A DNA stretch of 64,000 nucleotides from Paracoxiella cheracis (GCF_049348705.1 NZ_CP186485.1:310001-374000); one strand, 5' to 3'. Positions 54,440 to 63,125 are shown, counted from the stretch's first letter. The notes: generated by a model not told the origin, from the sequence alone. Numbers and translations are program-made.

Positions 54440-55250
54440 TTTTATTTTGCACGCCTATTAAAACTTTGTATAAAGGTTTTGCCAATTTGTTTAAATGCAC
54501 CCAATAGGGTATATAACTCGCTGTGAGTCCCACGACGACAATACCTACTGCTAGCCAGATTGATAATAACGGACGTCGCGATTTTTTGTGGCTTACCTTG
54601 CTTGCGGGAGCGATTAATAGCTGTTTTGAGAATTCGCCACGCTCATCGCGAATTAAATAGTAAAGTTTATCGATCAGTTGTCCCAGCTCATGATGACCGC
54701 GTGATTTGTGACGATATTTACCTTCATATCCTAAACTTAAGCATAAATATCCCAGCTCTAAAAGATCAAGATGGGGCTCTGGGTCTTCGCTGATGCGTTC
54801 TAAGATCACAAAGAATCGTTCGCCGCCCCAAGTTTCACGTTGGAATGCCCTTAACAAATTTTGCTCTCGCCAGGGGCTATTTTCACCCCATGTTGACGTG
54901 AGAATCGTCTCATCGATTAACGCACATAGGAAATAACGCGCAGCAAGAATGATGGTGGAGTGATAATGAAGCGAACGTGCTTTGTTTTCAAAGGCTTTGA
55001 TTTCATGGCATAGCTTGGTGTGTAATGCATAAAGGTTTGGAGCCGTTGATTGTTCGCGTAACTGAGAAGCGACTGTCAATAGTGGCGCTCCTGCGGCGAT
55101 CAACGGATTGATCGCGACATTAACCTCGAAGGCCTGAGTTTGATGTAACGAACCGGGTTCAACGATTGGCTCTCGATTCAGGCCTGCTGAATCGGGCTCA
55201 CGCTCAACGGTAGGGTCTATGCTGTAGGGATGAAATTCTTTGATACTCAT
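54432..55250 (-). CDS. icmH: Type IVB secretion protein IcmH (DotU)
   Basis: 272 aa. The DotU/TssL cytoplasmic domain is seen in NPLIAAGAPLLTVASQLRE (about 48-66), CALIDETILTSTWG and LGYLCLSLGYEGKYR, followed by one C-terminal membrane helix (about 228-250). There is no peptidoglycan-binding OmpA extension, as expected for the T4BSS form. It is co-transcribed with icmF, with 8 nt overlap. Partner of IcmF at the inner membrane. Confidence 0.92.
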   Translation of the reverse strand: MSIKEFHPYSIDPTVEREPDSAGLNREPIVEPGSLHQTQAFEVNVAINPLIAAGAPLLTVASQLREQSTAPNLYALHTKLCHEIKAFENKARSLHYHSTIILAARYFLCALIDETILTSTWGENSPWREQNLLRAFQRETWGGERFFVILERISEDPEPHLDLLELGYLCLSLGYEGKYRHKSRGHHELGQLIDKLYYLIRDERGEFSKQLLIAPASKVSHKKSRRPLLSIWLAVGIVVVGLTASYIPYWVHLNKLAKPLYKVLIGVQNKNE

Positions 55251-55285
55251 GACATTAAAAACATCGTCAAACTTGCCGACCCCGT

Positions 55286-55315
55286 ATTATATACTCCCAT
55301 CAAGCTATGGGTCTA
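55286..55315 (-). promoter_or_regulatory. Promoter of icmH-icmF
   Basis: On the minus strand, TAGACC (55310-55315), 18 bp, TATAAT (55286-55291, consensus). The start point would be about 30 nt upstream of the icmH ATG at 55250. Confidence 0.6.
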
Positions 55316-55423
55316 TTTAAAAAAAGAATAAATTATTCAATAGGATAAGAATAGCTCGCTTGAAATTCATGAAACACGGGTCTCTTCTCGTATGGGCAAG
55401 CAATTGAAATCGATAAAATGTTT

Positions 55424-55915
55424 GGTAGTGCCTCATTTTTGTTGATGTGATATATTTTGGTATTTCAGAAAATCATTAGGATAAGGATTGCATGAATGGC
55501 AAGAATCAATGTTGCTTGCCCCTGCTGCTGTTTACATGAGGTTGTAAAATTTGGCGTCAGCAGTACAGGAAAGCAAAGGTTTCAATGTAAAAATAATGCT
55601 TGTGAGAAAAATACATTTCTTCTAGATTACACACATAATGCTCGTGCCCCTGGTGTTAAAGATAAAATAGTTGATATGGCAATGAATGGTAGTGGCGTCA
55701 GAGATACTGCACGCGTTTTACGTATTAGCATTAACACTGTTATTGGTGAATTAAAAAAAGGGTGAAGGTTTGGAGAGCGTCAATACACGACTTTTAAAGG
55801 AAAAAGAATCACTTGGTGCGTCTGTTACTGTTAATGTTGTACAAGTTGAAGAAGCGGAGCTGGATGAAATGTGGAGTTTTGTTCGAAATAAACAGAATCA
55901 ACGTTGGCTTTGGCA
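55424..55915 (+). mobile_element. IS1-family element, copy 2, 5' part
   Basis: It begins GGTAGTGCCTCATTTTTG and is cut at 55915 by IS903-like copy F. It differs from copy 1 by a run of seven instead of eight A residues at the slippage site and a Gly to Arg change in insA. Confidence 0.88.
55496..55765 (+). pseudogene. insA: IS1 InsA of the truncated copy
   Basis: 89 aa ending LKKG at a TGA just after the A7 run. The zinc-binding ACPCCCLHEVV and HTH (GSGVRDTARVLRISINTVI) are intact. With seven A residues the downstream insB frame would need a +1 rather than -1 shift, and insB is anyway cut off after WLWQ by the IS903-like element. At most it could make an InsA-type repressor. Confidence 0.75.
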
Positions 55916-57033
55916 GGCTTTGTTGCCTAACTAAAACATGAACAATCTATGTAATTTTTGCTGTCTATATTATAATCAGCACCCCAGGATTTTCAAGCAG
56001 AAGGCGGTTCATATGCCAAATAAATATCCAAACAAAAAAGGCTGGACGATTCCCAAGCAGAAATACAAGGTGAGCAATTGGCGTGAATATAATAATGCAT
56101 TACGCAATCGTGCCAATATTGAAATCTGGATATCCGATGATATTATTCATTCGTGGTATGAAAAAGATCGTGTGTATGATGGCAAAGGCGCACCCCAAAA
56201 GTTCACGGATCTTGCGATCATTACGTGCCATGAAATTCGGCAAGTTTTTCGTTTAGCGTTGAGGCAATGTCAAGGGTTTATGAATTCAATTTTCAAGATG
56301 AAAGCCCTTAATATAAAATCACCGGATTACAGTTGCTTGTCAAAACGGTTAGCGCTTTTAACTATTCAGTCGCCTCGTTACAGGAAAACGGAATCGGCAG
56401 ATAAAAGCGTTGTGGCTATCGCCCTTGACTCCACTGGGTTAAAACGGTTTGGCAGAGGTGAATGGCATCAGGAAACATATACATTATCAGCCAAACGGAG
56501 TTGGCGTAAATTGCATATAGCCGTTGATAATAAACATATTATTCATGGTAATGATTTAACGGATCGCTTTACGGCGGATTGCCAAAGCGTTGCAACGTTA
56601 TCAAAGCAACTTACTTGCAAAGTGGGCCATGTCAGCGCCGATGGTGCCTACGATAAGAATCCTGTTTATGAAATATTATCAAATTACTTTAAAGGAGCCG
56701 CTATAATAATGCCGCCTGATAGTGATGCTGTTTATGATAAAAATAATCATACACAACGTAATGGTAATGTTAAGCAACTAAAAGCATTGGGCCGAATGGC
56801 TTGGCAACGAATAAGACAATACGGTTATCGGAATTATTCAGAGTTGGCGATTCAACGCTACAAAAGAATATTGGGTAGTACGTTACATGCTCGAGATTTT
56901 GTACGGCAAAAAATCGAATCAATGATCGGTTGTGGTGTGTTAAATAAAATGACACGGCTAGGAATGCCGGCGAGTTATCGTTGCGCCTAAATTTTGCGAC
57001 ACAGACAAAGCCGTGAGGTTAGGCAACAAAGCC
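55916..57033 (+). mobile_element. IS903-like element, copy F
   Basis: 1118 bp, perfect 16-bp ends. The left flank is IS1 (CTTTGGCA), the right flank IS982-like (TCTTGTAAA); no duplication, so it marks a recombination joint between two other ISs. Confidence 0.94.
56013..56990 (+). CDS. IS903-like transposase, copy F
   Basis: 325 aa from MPNKYPNKKGW. Intact, with every catalytic block of copy G and no visible amino-acid difference from it. Confidence 0.93.
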   Translation: MPNKYPNKKGWTIPKQKYKVSNWREYNNALRNRANIEIWISDDIIHSWYEKDRVYDGKGAPQKFTDLAIITCHEIRQVFRLALRQCQGFMNSIFKMKALNIKSPDYSCLSKRLALLTIQSPRYRKTESADKSVVAIALDSTGLKRFGRGEWHQETYTLSAKRSWRKLHIAVDNKHIIHGNDLTDRFTADCQSVATLSKQLTCKVGHVSADGAYDKNPVYEILSNYFKGAAIIMPPDSDAVYDKNNHTQRNGNVKQLKALGRMAWQRIRQYGYRNYSELAIQRYKRILGSTLHARDFVRQKIESMIGCGVLNKMTRLGMPASYRCA

Positions 57034-57361
57034 TCTTGTAAAACACATCCACAATAAAAATCCTTAAATGTGCGATAGTGACTCATTTGAAACAACACAA
57101 TGATGGTGCCAATTTCAGACAAGCTCATTTGCATCGCTCGATCTCGTTTTCTGTCTGGGTTCGGTAGGAAATACTTTGATTGACCTTTCAAATAATCCTT
57201 GCAAAAATCATCCATATCACAAAAAATCTCCGTGACCGGTGCCAACATGATTAACTCCTGTTAAATTATTTAGCTGTAATTTTGGAGCTAAATTTTAGCG
57301 GTTCCGGTCTTTTTTTCAATTATTTCATTCACTTATTCCTTTTCTTATCCAGAACTCAGGT
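57034..57361 (-). pseudogene. IS982-family transposase fragment with left end
   Basis: The minus strand starts with the terminal repeat ACCTGAGTTCTGGATAAG (complement at 57344-57361) and a transposase ATG at 57248. The native product MLAPVTEIFCDMDDFCKDYL, then ...MSLSEIGTIIVLFQMSHYRTF..., matches IS982 N-termini and is cut off at 57034 by IS903-like copy F after about 71 codons. It overlaps in sequence with the shorter fragment at 29413-29572, showing the two loci derive from one ancestral insertion. Confidence 0.8.
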
Positions 57362-57715
57362 TATATTTACGCCAATTGCTCACCTTGTATTTCTGCTTGG
57401 GAATCGTCCAACCTTTTTTGTTTGGATATTTATTTGGTATATGAGGCGCCCTCTGCTTGAAAATCGTAGGGTGTTGATTATAATATAGACAGAAAAAATT
57501 ACCAAGCGTGTCGCGATGCTCGTGATAGATTATTGCCATCCCTGTCAATAATCGACTACGCACGGGCTCTCAACTGACTCGACGCCTCGTAAAGATTTTT
57601 TGCAGTCGCTTACGCTCGGCAAAAAATCCCAGCCTACCCCAGAATACGCCCCTTCGCTTCGCTCTCCATCGCGCGCATCGATAGATTGTTCATATTTTAG
57701 TTAGGCAACAAAGCC
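57362..57715 (-). mobile_element. Decayed IS903-like left end containing the structured repeat
   Basis: 57362-57502 and 57683-57715 together form a diverged left end of the IS903-like element in minus orientation (the tip GGCTTTGTTGCCTAAC is the complement of 57700-57715). The structured repeat occupies 57503-57682 between them. IS982 is inserted immediately after the codons for NWR, the same point as at 29413. Confidence 0.8.
57503..57682. repeat. Structured repeat, partial copy (minus orientation)
   Basis: About 180 bp with both ends (CAAGCGTGTCGCGATGCTCG and, inverted, ATCGATGCGCGC) but about 70 bp missing from the middle-right part. The hairpin half with GATTTTTTGC-type arms is retained. 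It sits between the tip and body of an IS903-like end. Confidence 0.85.
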
Positions 57716-57950
57716 TGGCAACGAATAAGACAATACGATTATCGGAATTATTCAGAGTTAGCGATTCAACTCTACAAAAAAATATTGGGTAGTACGTTAC
57801 TACATGCTCGAGATTTTGTGCGGCAAAAAATCGAATCAATGATCGGTTTCGGTATTTTAAATAAAATGACACGGTTAGGAATGCCAGCAAGTTATCATTG
57901 CGCCTAAATTTTGCGACACAAACAAAGCCGTGAGATTAGGCAACAAAGCC
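57716..57950 (+). pseudogene. IS903-like transposase C-terminal fragment
   Basis: It encodes the last 60 or so residues (...NYSELAIQLYKKILGS..., GILNKMTRLGMPASYHCA) and the right terminal repeat ending at 57950. Several substitutions and a 3-bp insertion (CTACTA for CTA) mark it as old. Confidence 0.82.
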
Positions 57951-57984
57951 AAATGGACACACAAATACACCATGGACTGAGATT

Positions 57985-58100
57985 TTACAAAACCATTTCG
58001 CATATTAGGCGCGATCTGCTTGAAAATCGTTGGGCTCTTATTATAATATCGTCAGCAAAAATGAAATAGATTGTTCACATTTTAGTTCGGCAACAAAGCC
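57985..58100 (-). mobile_element. IS903-like left-end remnant
   Basis: A degenerate left end in minus orientation; the tip reads GGCTTTGTTGCCGAAC inward from 58100. It is followed directly by a piece of the structured repeat. Confidence 0.7.
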
Positions 58101-58205
58101 CCTGAGGTCTCGGAGTGGGAGTGACGACGACGTCCGGGGTTATTTTAAGTTGTCGATTATTGAAAGAGATGGCAATAATCTATCACGGGCGTCGCTACAC
58201 GCTTG
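58101..58205. repeat. Structured repeat, 3' part
   Basis: About 105 bp matching the last 110 bp of the full repeat with many substitutions (for example GACGTCCGGGG and GGCAATAATCTATCACGGG), ending ACACGCTTG. The rest of the gap up to 58332 contains no recognised gene. Confidence 0.75.
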
Positions 58206-58332
58206 GCGTTTTTGGGAAATTTATATTGACTAGCTTGTAGACAGACCTCTTCAAAGAGAGAGTTTATAAAATAAGTCCATGCAGCGATTTCGATAGCAAG
58301 ATTTTCGGCTCATTTATGCAAAGAGGAAAATT

Positions 58333-58641
58333 ATGACCGCGGAAAGAGATATGCCTATTTACTATTTGTCCTATTTTACAGCAAAGCCAAACTGCACTGA
58401 TGAACTTATCTCTGCATTGATGAAATTAATCAATCCAACACGATCAGAAGATGGGTGTTTGTTATATGAATTAGCTATAGATAAATCAAACCAACGTGTT
58501 TTGATTATGATTGAAAAATTTATCAATGCAGAGGCTTTAGCTATACATGCAGAGCAATCTTATATTAAAAATTTCATGGAAAATGTCATGGATAAATTAT
58601 GTGAGAAAGTTGCATGGCATGAAGTCAATCTAATTTCCTGA
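58333..58641 (+). CDS. ABM-domain protein (antibiotic biosynthesis monooxygenase-like)
   Basis: 102 aa; GAGGAAA precedes the ATG at 58333, and an ATG at residue 7 is an alternative. The small ferredoxin-like fold of the ABM/YgiN family is suggested by YYLSYFTAKPNCTDELISAL, NPTRSEDGCLLYELAID, VLIMIEKFINAEALAIH (His) and IKNFMENVMD. Members include quinol monooxygenases and heme- or aldehyde-handling proteins; the substrate here is unknown. An intact gene marooned in IS debris. Confidence 0.8.
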   Translation: MTAERDMPIYYLSYFTAKPNCTDELISALMKLINPTRSEDGCLLYELAIDKSNQRVLIMIEKFINAEALAIHAEQSYIKNFMENVMDKLCEKVAWHEVNLIS

Positions 58642-58669
58642 GATAAATAGGTTTGTCGTCTAAGTAAAA

Positions 58670-58746
58670 GGCTTTGTTGCCTAGCCTCACGCCTTTATTT
58701 GTGTCGCAAAATTTAGGCGCAATGATAACTTGCTGGCATTCTGGCC
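58670..58746 (-). mobile_element. IS903-like right-end remnant
   Basis: GGCTTTGTTGCCTAGC at 58670 and the next 60 bp match the inverted right end, including the last codons of the transposase, then similarity stops. Confidence 0.75.
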
Positions 58747-58874
58747 TGACGCATCAAATTACGGAAGTTGATATTTCAATAGGTTACACGGTGGACTCAA
58801 ATTTTTCGTCGCGCTAAAATGGCCATTTTTCACACATATCCTGATTAAATTTTATATATAAGGAGCATCATTCC

Positions 58875-59009
58875 ATGGGTAACCCAGCCAAAGCTTCCGG
58901 TGAGAACGCTCTTTCCTACCTTGAGGAATTGCTGAATCGCTACGAAACGGTTTTACACCAACACCGTCTCGACAATCCGGATTTATATCAATTAGGCTTT
59001 GTTGCCTAA
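58875..59009 (+). pseudogene. 5' fragment of an unknown gene cut by an IS
   Basis: AAGGAG precedes the ATG at 58875. Forty native codons (MGNPAKASGENALSYLEELL, then NRYETVLHQHRLDN) are followed by four from the end of IS903-like copy H and a stop at 59007-59009. Predicted helical. I do not recognise it; the rest of the gene is not in the window. Confidence 0.5.
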
Positions 59010-60112
59010 CTAAAACATGAACAATCTATGTAATTTTTGCTGTCTATATTATAATCAGCACCCCAGGGTTTTCAAGCAGAAGGCGGTTCATATGCCAAAT
59101 AAATATCCAAACAAAAAAGGCTGGACGATTCCCAAGCAGAAATACAAGGTGAGCAATTGGCGTGAATATAATAATGCATTACGCAATCGTGCCAATATTG
59201 AAATCTGGATATCCGATGATATTATTCATTCGTGGTATGAAAAAGATCGTGTGTATGATGGCAAAGGCGCACCCCAAAAGTTCACGGATCTTGCGATCAT
59301 TACCTGCCATGAAATTCGGCAAGTTTTTCGTTTAGCGTTGAGGCAATGTCAAGGGTTTATGAATTCAATTTTCAAGATGAAAGCCCTTAATATAAAATCA
59401 CCGGATTACAGTTGCTTGTCAAAACGGTTAGCGCTTTTAACTATTCAGTCGCCTCGTTACAGGAAAACGGAATCGGCAGATAAAAGCGTTGTGGCTATCG
59501 CCCTTGACTCCACTGGGTTAAAACGGTTTGGCAGAGGTGAATGGCATCAGGAAACATATACATTATCAGCCAAACGGAGTTGGCGTAAATTGCATATAGC
59601 CGTTGATAATAAACATATTATTCATGGTAATGATTTAACGGATCGCTTTACGGCGGATTGCCAAAGCGTTGCAACGTTATCAAAGCAACTTACTTGCAAA
59701 GTGGGCCATGTCAGCGCCGATGGTGCCTACGATAAGAATCCTGTTTATGAAATATTATCAAATTACTTTAAAGGAGCCGCTATAATAATGCCGCCTGATA
59801 GTGATGCTGTTTATGATAAAAATAATCATACACAACGTAATGGTAATGTTAAGCAACTAAAAGCATTGGGCCGAATGGCTTGGCAACGAATAAGACAATA
59901 CGGTTATCGGAATTATTCAGAGTTGGCGATTCAACGCTACAAAAGAATATTGGGTAGTACGTTACATGCTCGAGATTTTGTACGGCAAAAAATCGAATCA
60001 ATGATCGGTTGTGGTGTGTTAAATAAAATGACACGGCTAGGAATGCCGGCGAGTTATCGTTGCGCCTAAATTTTGCGACACAGACAAAGCCGTGAGGTTA
60101 GGCAACAAAGCC
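58995..60112 (+). mobile_element. IS903-like element, copy H
   Basis: 1118 bp. Shares the CAGGGTTTT variant with copy A and has a private ACCTGCC change. Flanks TATCAATTA and TCCGATCTA do not match; the right flank is the palindromic repeat otherwise seen 227 bp beyond copy A. Confidence 0.94.
59092..60069 (+). CDS. IS903-like transposase, copy H
   Basis: 325 aa from MPNKYPNKKGW, intact. Protein sequence as in copy A; the private ACCTGCC change is silent. Confidence 0.93.
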   Translation: MPNKYPNKKGWTIPKQKYKVSNWREYNNALRNRANIEIWISDDIIHSWYEKDRVYDGKGAPQKFTDLAIITCHEIRQVFRLALRQCQGFMNSIFKMKALNIKSPDYSCLSKRLALLTIQSPRYRKTESADKSVVAIALDSTGLKRFGRGEWHQETYTLSAKRSWRKLHIAVDNKHIIHGNDLTDRFTADCQSVATLSKQLTCKVGHVSADGAYDKNPVYEILSNYFKGAAIIMPPDSDAVYDKNNHTQRNGNVKQLKALGRMAWQRIRQYGYRNYSELAIQRYKRILGSTLHARDFVRQKIESMIGCGVLNKMTRLGMPASYRCA

Positions 60113-60178
60113 TCCGATCTATCGGACAGAAAATATGTCCGATAAATCTCAACTGTCAGATCAAGTCGAGAGTTCTAC
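60113..60178. repeat. Intergenic palindromic repeat, copy 2
   Basis: Same block as 23983-24050, with dyad arms ATCGGACA and TGTCCGAT intact and one outer-arm mismatch. Here it abuts the right end of IS903-like copy H. Confidence 0.75.
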
Positions 60179-60459
60179 AGACTGGAATTTTACAAAACCG
60201 AAAATTTCTTCGTGCAATTTATGGGGGATTTGTGCGGAACCCCTGCTTGAAAATCGTGGGGCACTGAATTATAATGGCCTTCCTGAGAAAATCAAATTTT
60301 GAACAATTTTAGCGGCATAATTGATTGTTTTTATTAAGTTCCAAAAACTCAATTTTTAGTTTCGAGAGAGGTATAATGATAGATATAGACAACAAAAATG
60401 CAATAGATTGTTCATATTTTTAGTTAGGTACCAAAGCCGCTTGGGATAACTATTCCCAA
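60179..60459. mobile_element. IS903-like debris before the PAP2 gene
   Basis: Two degenerate left-end pieces can be recognised (around 60246-60285, CTGCTTGAAAATCGTGGGG; and 60378-60438, ending TTAGGTACCAAAGCC). No gene is visible. The last piece joins directly to coding sequence of the PAP2 gene. Confidence 0.55.
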
Positions 60460-61137
60460 GTGTTTTTTGATAATTTTCTTTTACTGCATAAAGTGACGAG
60501 GATTTTTCCAATAAAAACTTCATTAAAAATACTATTTTTATTATTTGTCAGCACAGCATTAATCGTTTTAAGTTATTTTTTTATAGATCGTCAGCTTGTA
60601 TGGTTTCTTGTAGCACATCATTCACGAAGTTTTTGGATATTAAAAATATTTGCGAATGACATACCATTATTTATTACGGCAATTATATTTTTGTACTACA
60701 TTTATTTTTTTATTAAACTGACTGTTTTTAATATAAAAAAATTTGACAAAAAATTTATCGTTGTATGTAATTCAATCGTGATCGCTATTTTTTTAAAGGA
60801 TATTTTAAAAAATGTTTTTAGTCGATACTGGCCTGCTACTTTTACTTGTAATAACCCTTCACTTATTAGTAATCACGTTTATGGATTTGCCTGGTTTAAA
60901 CTAAGTAATGCATATGCATCATTTCCATCAGGACATACGACGTTTATTTTTTCTTTTTCGATTAGCATGTGGTTTTTATTTCCTAAGTTGCGATGGTTGT
61001 GGAGCTTGTTGGCATTCTGTACTATTTTGGGCCAAATAGGGTTGTATTACCATTTTGTAAGCGACGTGATTGCTGGAATAGCGCTGGGAAGCCTCGTTGC
61101 ATTTTACAACGTAAGTTATAGCAAGTCGGCACTCTAA
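60460..61137 (+). CDS. PAP2-family membrane phosphatase, probably lacking its original start
   Basis: 225 aa from GTG 60460; the frame is open for at least nine further codons (AWDNYSQ) up to the IS remnant, so the native N-terminus was probably lost. Five or six membrane helices. PAP2 motifs: KDILKNVFSRYWPA (motif 1 region), SFPSGHTT (motif 2, about 154-161) and LYYHFVSDVIAG (motif 3). In motif 3 the His and Asp are present but the usual Arg six residues before His is Gln. Family members remove phosphates from lipid A, undecaprenyl-PP or phosphatidate. Confidence 0.8.
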   Translation: MFFDNFLLLHKVTRIFPIKTSLKILFLLFVSTALIVLSYFFIDRQLVWFLVAHHSRSFWILKIFANDIPLFITAIIFLYYIYFFIKLTVFNIKKFDKKFIVVCNSIVIAIFLKDILKNVFSRYWPATFTCNNPSLISNHVYGFAWFKLSNAYASFPSGHTTFIFSFSISMWFLFPKLRWLWSLLAFCTILGQIGLYYHFVSDVIAGIALGSLVAFYNVSYSKSAL

Positions 61138-61162
61138 TGCAAAGCTTGGCATTGTTTTATCC

Positions 61163-61213
61163 GGGTCTGTAAATAAAACTCTCTACTGTACATACGATGC
61201 GCGCCATGGAGAG
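61163..61213. mobile_element. Scraps of an IS256 end and of the structured repeat
   Basis: GGGTCTGTAAATAA (61163-61176) is the tip of the IS256-family element, and 61195-61213 is the first 19 bp of the structured repeat. Both are cut short; the second abuts IS903-like copy I. Confidence 0.7.
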
Positions 61214-61217
61214 GTGA

Positions 61218-62335
61218 GGCTTTGTTGCCTAACTAAAACATGAACAATCTATGTAATTTTTGCTGTCTATATTATAATCAGCACCCCAGGATTTTCAAGC
61301 AGAAGGCGGTTCATATGCCAAATAAATATCCAAACAAAAAAGGCTGGACGATTCCCAAGCAGAAATACAAGGTGAGCAATTGGCGTGAATATAATAATGC
61401 ATTACGCAATCGTGCCAATATTGAAATCTGGATATCCGATGATATTATTCATTCGTGGTATGAAAAAGATCGTGTGTATGATGGCAAAGGCGCACCCCAA
61501 AAGTTCACGGATCTTGCGATCATTACGTGCCATGAAATTCGGCAAGTTTTTCGTTTAGCGTTGAGGCAATGTCAAGGGTTTATGAATTCAATTTTCAAGA
61601 TGAAAGCCCTTAATATAAAATCACCGGATTACAGTTGCTTGTCAAAACGGTTAGCGCTTTTAACTATTCAGTCGCCTCGTTACAGGAAAACGGAATCGGC
61701 AGATAAAAGCGTTGTGGCTATCGCCCTTGACTCCACTGGGTTAAAACGGTTTGGCAGAGGTGAATGGCATCAGGAAACATATACATTATCAGCCAAACGG
61801 AGTTGGCGTAAATTGCATATAGCCGTTGATAATAAACATATTATTCATGGTAATGATTTAACGGATCGCTTTACGGCGGATTGCCAAAGCGTTGCAACGT
61901 TATCAAAGCAACTTACTTGCAAAGTGGGCCATGTCAGCGCCGATGGTGCCTACGATAAGAATCCTGTTTATGAAATATTATCAAATTACTTTAAAGGAGC
62001 CGCTATAATAATGCCGCCTGATAGTGATGCTGTTTATGATAAAAATAATCATACACAACGTAATGGTAATGTTAAGCAACTAAAAGCATTGGGCCGAATG
62101 GCTTGGCAACGAATAAGACAATACGGTTATCGGAATTATTCAGAGTTGGCGATTCAACGCTACAAAAGAATATTGGGTAGTACGTTACATGCTCGAGATT
62201 TTGTACGGCAAAAAATCGAATCAATGATCGGTTGTGGTGTGTTAAATAAAATGACACGGCTAGGAATGCCGGCGAGTTATCGTTGCGCCTAAATTTTGCG
62301 ACACAGACAAAGCCGTGAGGTTAGGCAACAAAGCC
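61218..62335 (+). mobile_element. IS903-like element, copy I
   Basis: 1118 bp with perfect 16-bp ends. Left flank GAGAGGTGA, right flank CTCCAGCGT, no duplication. Its right end truncates parA. Confidence 0.94.
61315..62292 (+). CDS. IS903-like transposase, copy I
   Basis: 325 aa from MPNKYPNKKGW, intact; same deduced protein as copies F and G. Confidence 0.93.
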   Translation: MPNKYPNKKGWTIPKQKYKVSNWREYNNALRNRANIEIWISDDIIHSWYEKDRVYDGKGAPQKFTDLAIITCHEIRQVFRLALRQCQGFMNSIFKMKALNIKSPDYSCLSKRLALLTIQSPRYRKTESADKSVVAIALDSTGLKRFGRGEWHQETYTLSAKRSWRKLHIAVDNKHIIHGNDLTDRFTADCQSVATLSKQLTCKVGHVSADGAYDKNPVYEILSNYFKGAAIIMPPDSDAVYDKNNHTQRNGNVKQLKALGRMAWQRIRQYGYRNYSELAIQRYKRILGSTLHARDFVRQKIESMIGCGVLNKMTRLGMPASYRCA

Positions 62336-62560
62336 CTCCAGCGTTTCTGTGCGAACAGCCTTATCAAATTTTTGAATACTAGCTACTCTAGGCTCAACTT
62401 GATGGTCTTCACGTAAAGAGCACCAATAGCTTGCGGTGGGTTGCTTGTCCGTGTCGATTAAAAGCAAATCATTAGATTTTCTGGTTCTCATTGCTGCAAG
62501 ATTAGTGGCAATGGTTGTCTTCCCAGGGCCGCCCTTCTCACCGCCTATTAAAATAATCAT
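62336..62560 (-). pseudogene. parA: ParA-type partition ATPase, N-terminal fragment
   Basis: ATG at 62560 opens 75 native codons containing the deviant Walker A GGEKGGPGKTTIATNLAA (about 6-23) and the LLLIDTDKQPTASYW block (about 33-47) of plasmid ParA proteins, then the gene is cut by IS903-like copy I. The Walker B and C-terminal parts and any parB are absent. The structured repeat begins 5 bp upstream of its start, so its promoter is displaced too. A relic of a plasmid or integrative element. Confidence 0.82.
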
Positions 62561-62565
62561 AAGCT

Positions 62566-62816
62566 ATCGATGCGCGCCATGGAGAGCGAAGCGAAGGCGC
62601 GTATTCCGCGGTAGGCTCGGATTTTTTGCCGAGCGTAAGCGACTGCAAAAAATCTTTACGAGCCGTCAAGTCATTTGAGAGCCCGTGCGTAGTCGAGCCG
62701 TGAGGTCGCGGAGCGCGGGCGACGAGGACGTCCGCGGCTATTTAAGTTGTCGCGTATTGCGAGTCGAGTATTGACAGGGATGGCAATAATCTATCACGAG
62801 CATCGCGACACGCTTG
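62566..62816. repeat. 251-bp GC-rich structured repeat, full copy 2
   Basis: Same ends and length as 25760-26010, nearly identical. Here it is not inside an IS but lies between the parA fragment and a dyad-rich AT segment, showing it can occupy non-IS DNA. Confidence 0.92.
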
Positions 62817-62838
62817 CCCTCTTTTATTGCTATAAATG

Positions 62839-62923
62839 CAATAGCATTATGATATCATAGCGCTATTGAAAAGCAATCTAAATGATTTCATATTGATATT
62901 ATCATGCAATCACAATGATATCA
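62839..62923. promoter_or_regulatory. Cluster of TGATATCA dyads
   Basis: TGATATCA at 62850-62857 and 62916-62923 and TGATATTATCA at 62894-62904. The first is concentric with outer arms CAATAGC (62839-62845) and GCTATTG (62862-62868). This suggests a partition site or operator, perhaps once serving parA or the downstream AbiEi-like gene. The remainder of 62817-63125 has no gene. Confidence 0.5.
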
Positions 62924-62976
62924 CAAATAATTTTATTAAACCAATTATTCATAAAAGATCGGTTGCTTTTTAAGAT

Positions 62977-63025
62977 CTTTCATTTGCAAAAAGAGCCTTT
63001 TTTCGACTCTTTTTGCAAATGAAAG
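62977..63025. repeat. 19-bp perfect inverted repeat
   Basis: CTTTCATTTGCAAAAAGAG (62977-62995) and its exact complement (63007-63025) around an 11-nt spacer containing CCTTTTTTCGA. No T-run follows on either strand, so it is unlikely to be a simple terminator. Confidence 0.75.
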
Positions 63026-63087
63026 AAGATTAAGGTTTGTTTGACTTAGGCAAAACCCCAGTTTAAAATAGGCATAACTTTTATTAA

Positions 63088-63108
63088 AAGCCCCTTTTTA
63101 AGGGGCTT
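63088..63108 (-). terminator. Small hairpin, possible minus-strand terminator
   Basis: AAGCCCC and GGGGCTT around TTTTTAA; on the minus strand the stem is followed by TTAATAAAAG, a weak T-tract. It lies just upstream of the AbiEi-like ATG. Confidence 0.4.
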
Positions 63109-63125
63109 AAAAAAAACTTTACGTT

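Noticed and set aside
51245..55250. A type VI secretion locus (tssM-tssL)
   Set aside because: No tssB, tssC, hcp, vgrG or clpV nearby, IcmH lacks the OmpA-like extension, and the pair also exists in Dot/Icm systems; the Legionellales-like context favours icmF-icmH. Not fully excluded from this window alone.
57282..57890. Several 60-75-codon frames on both strands
   Set aside because: They are made of IS982 and IS903-like end sequence and the structured repeat read in arbitrary frames.
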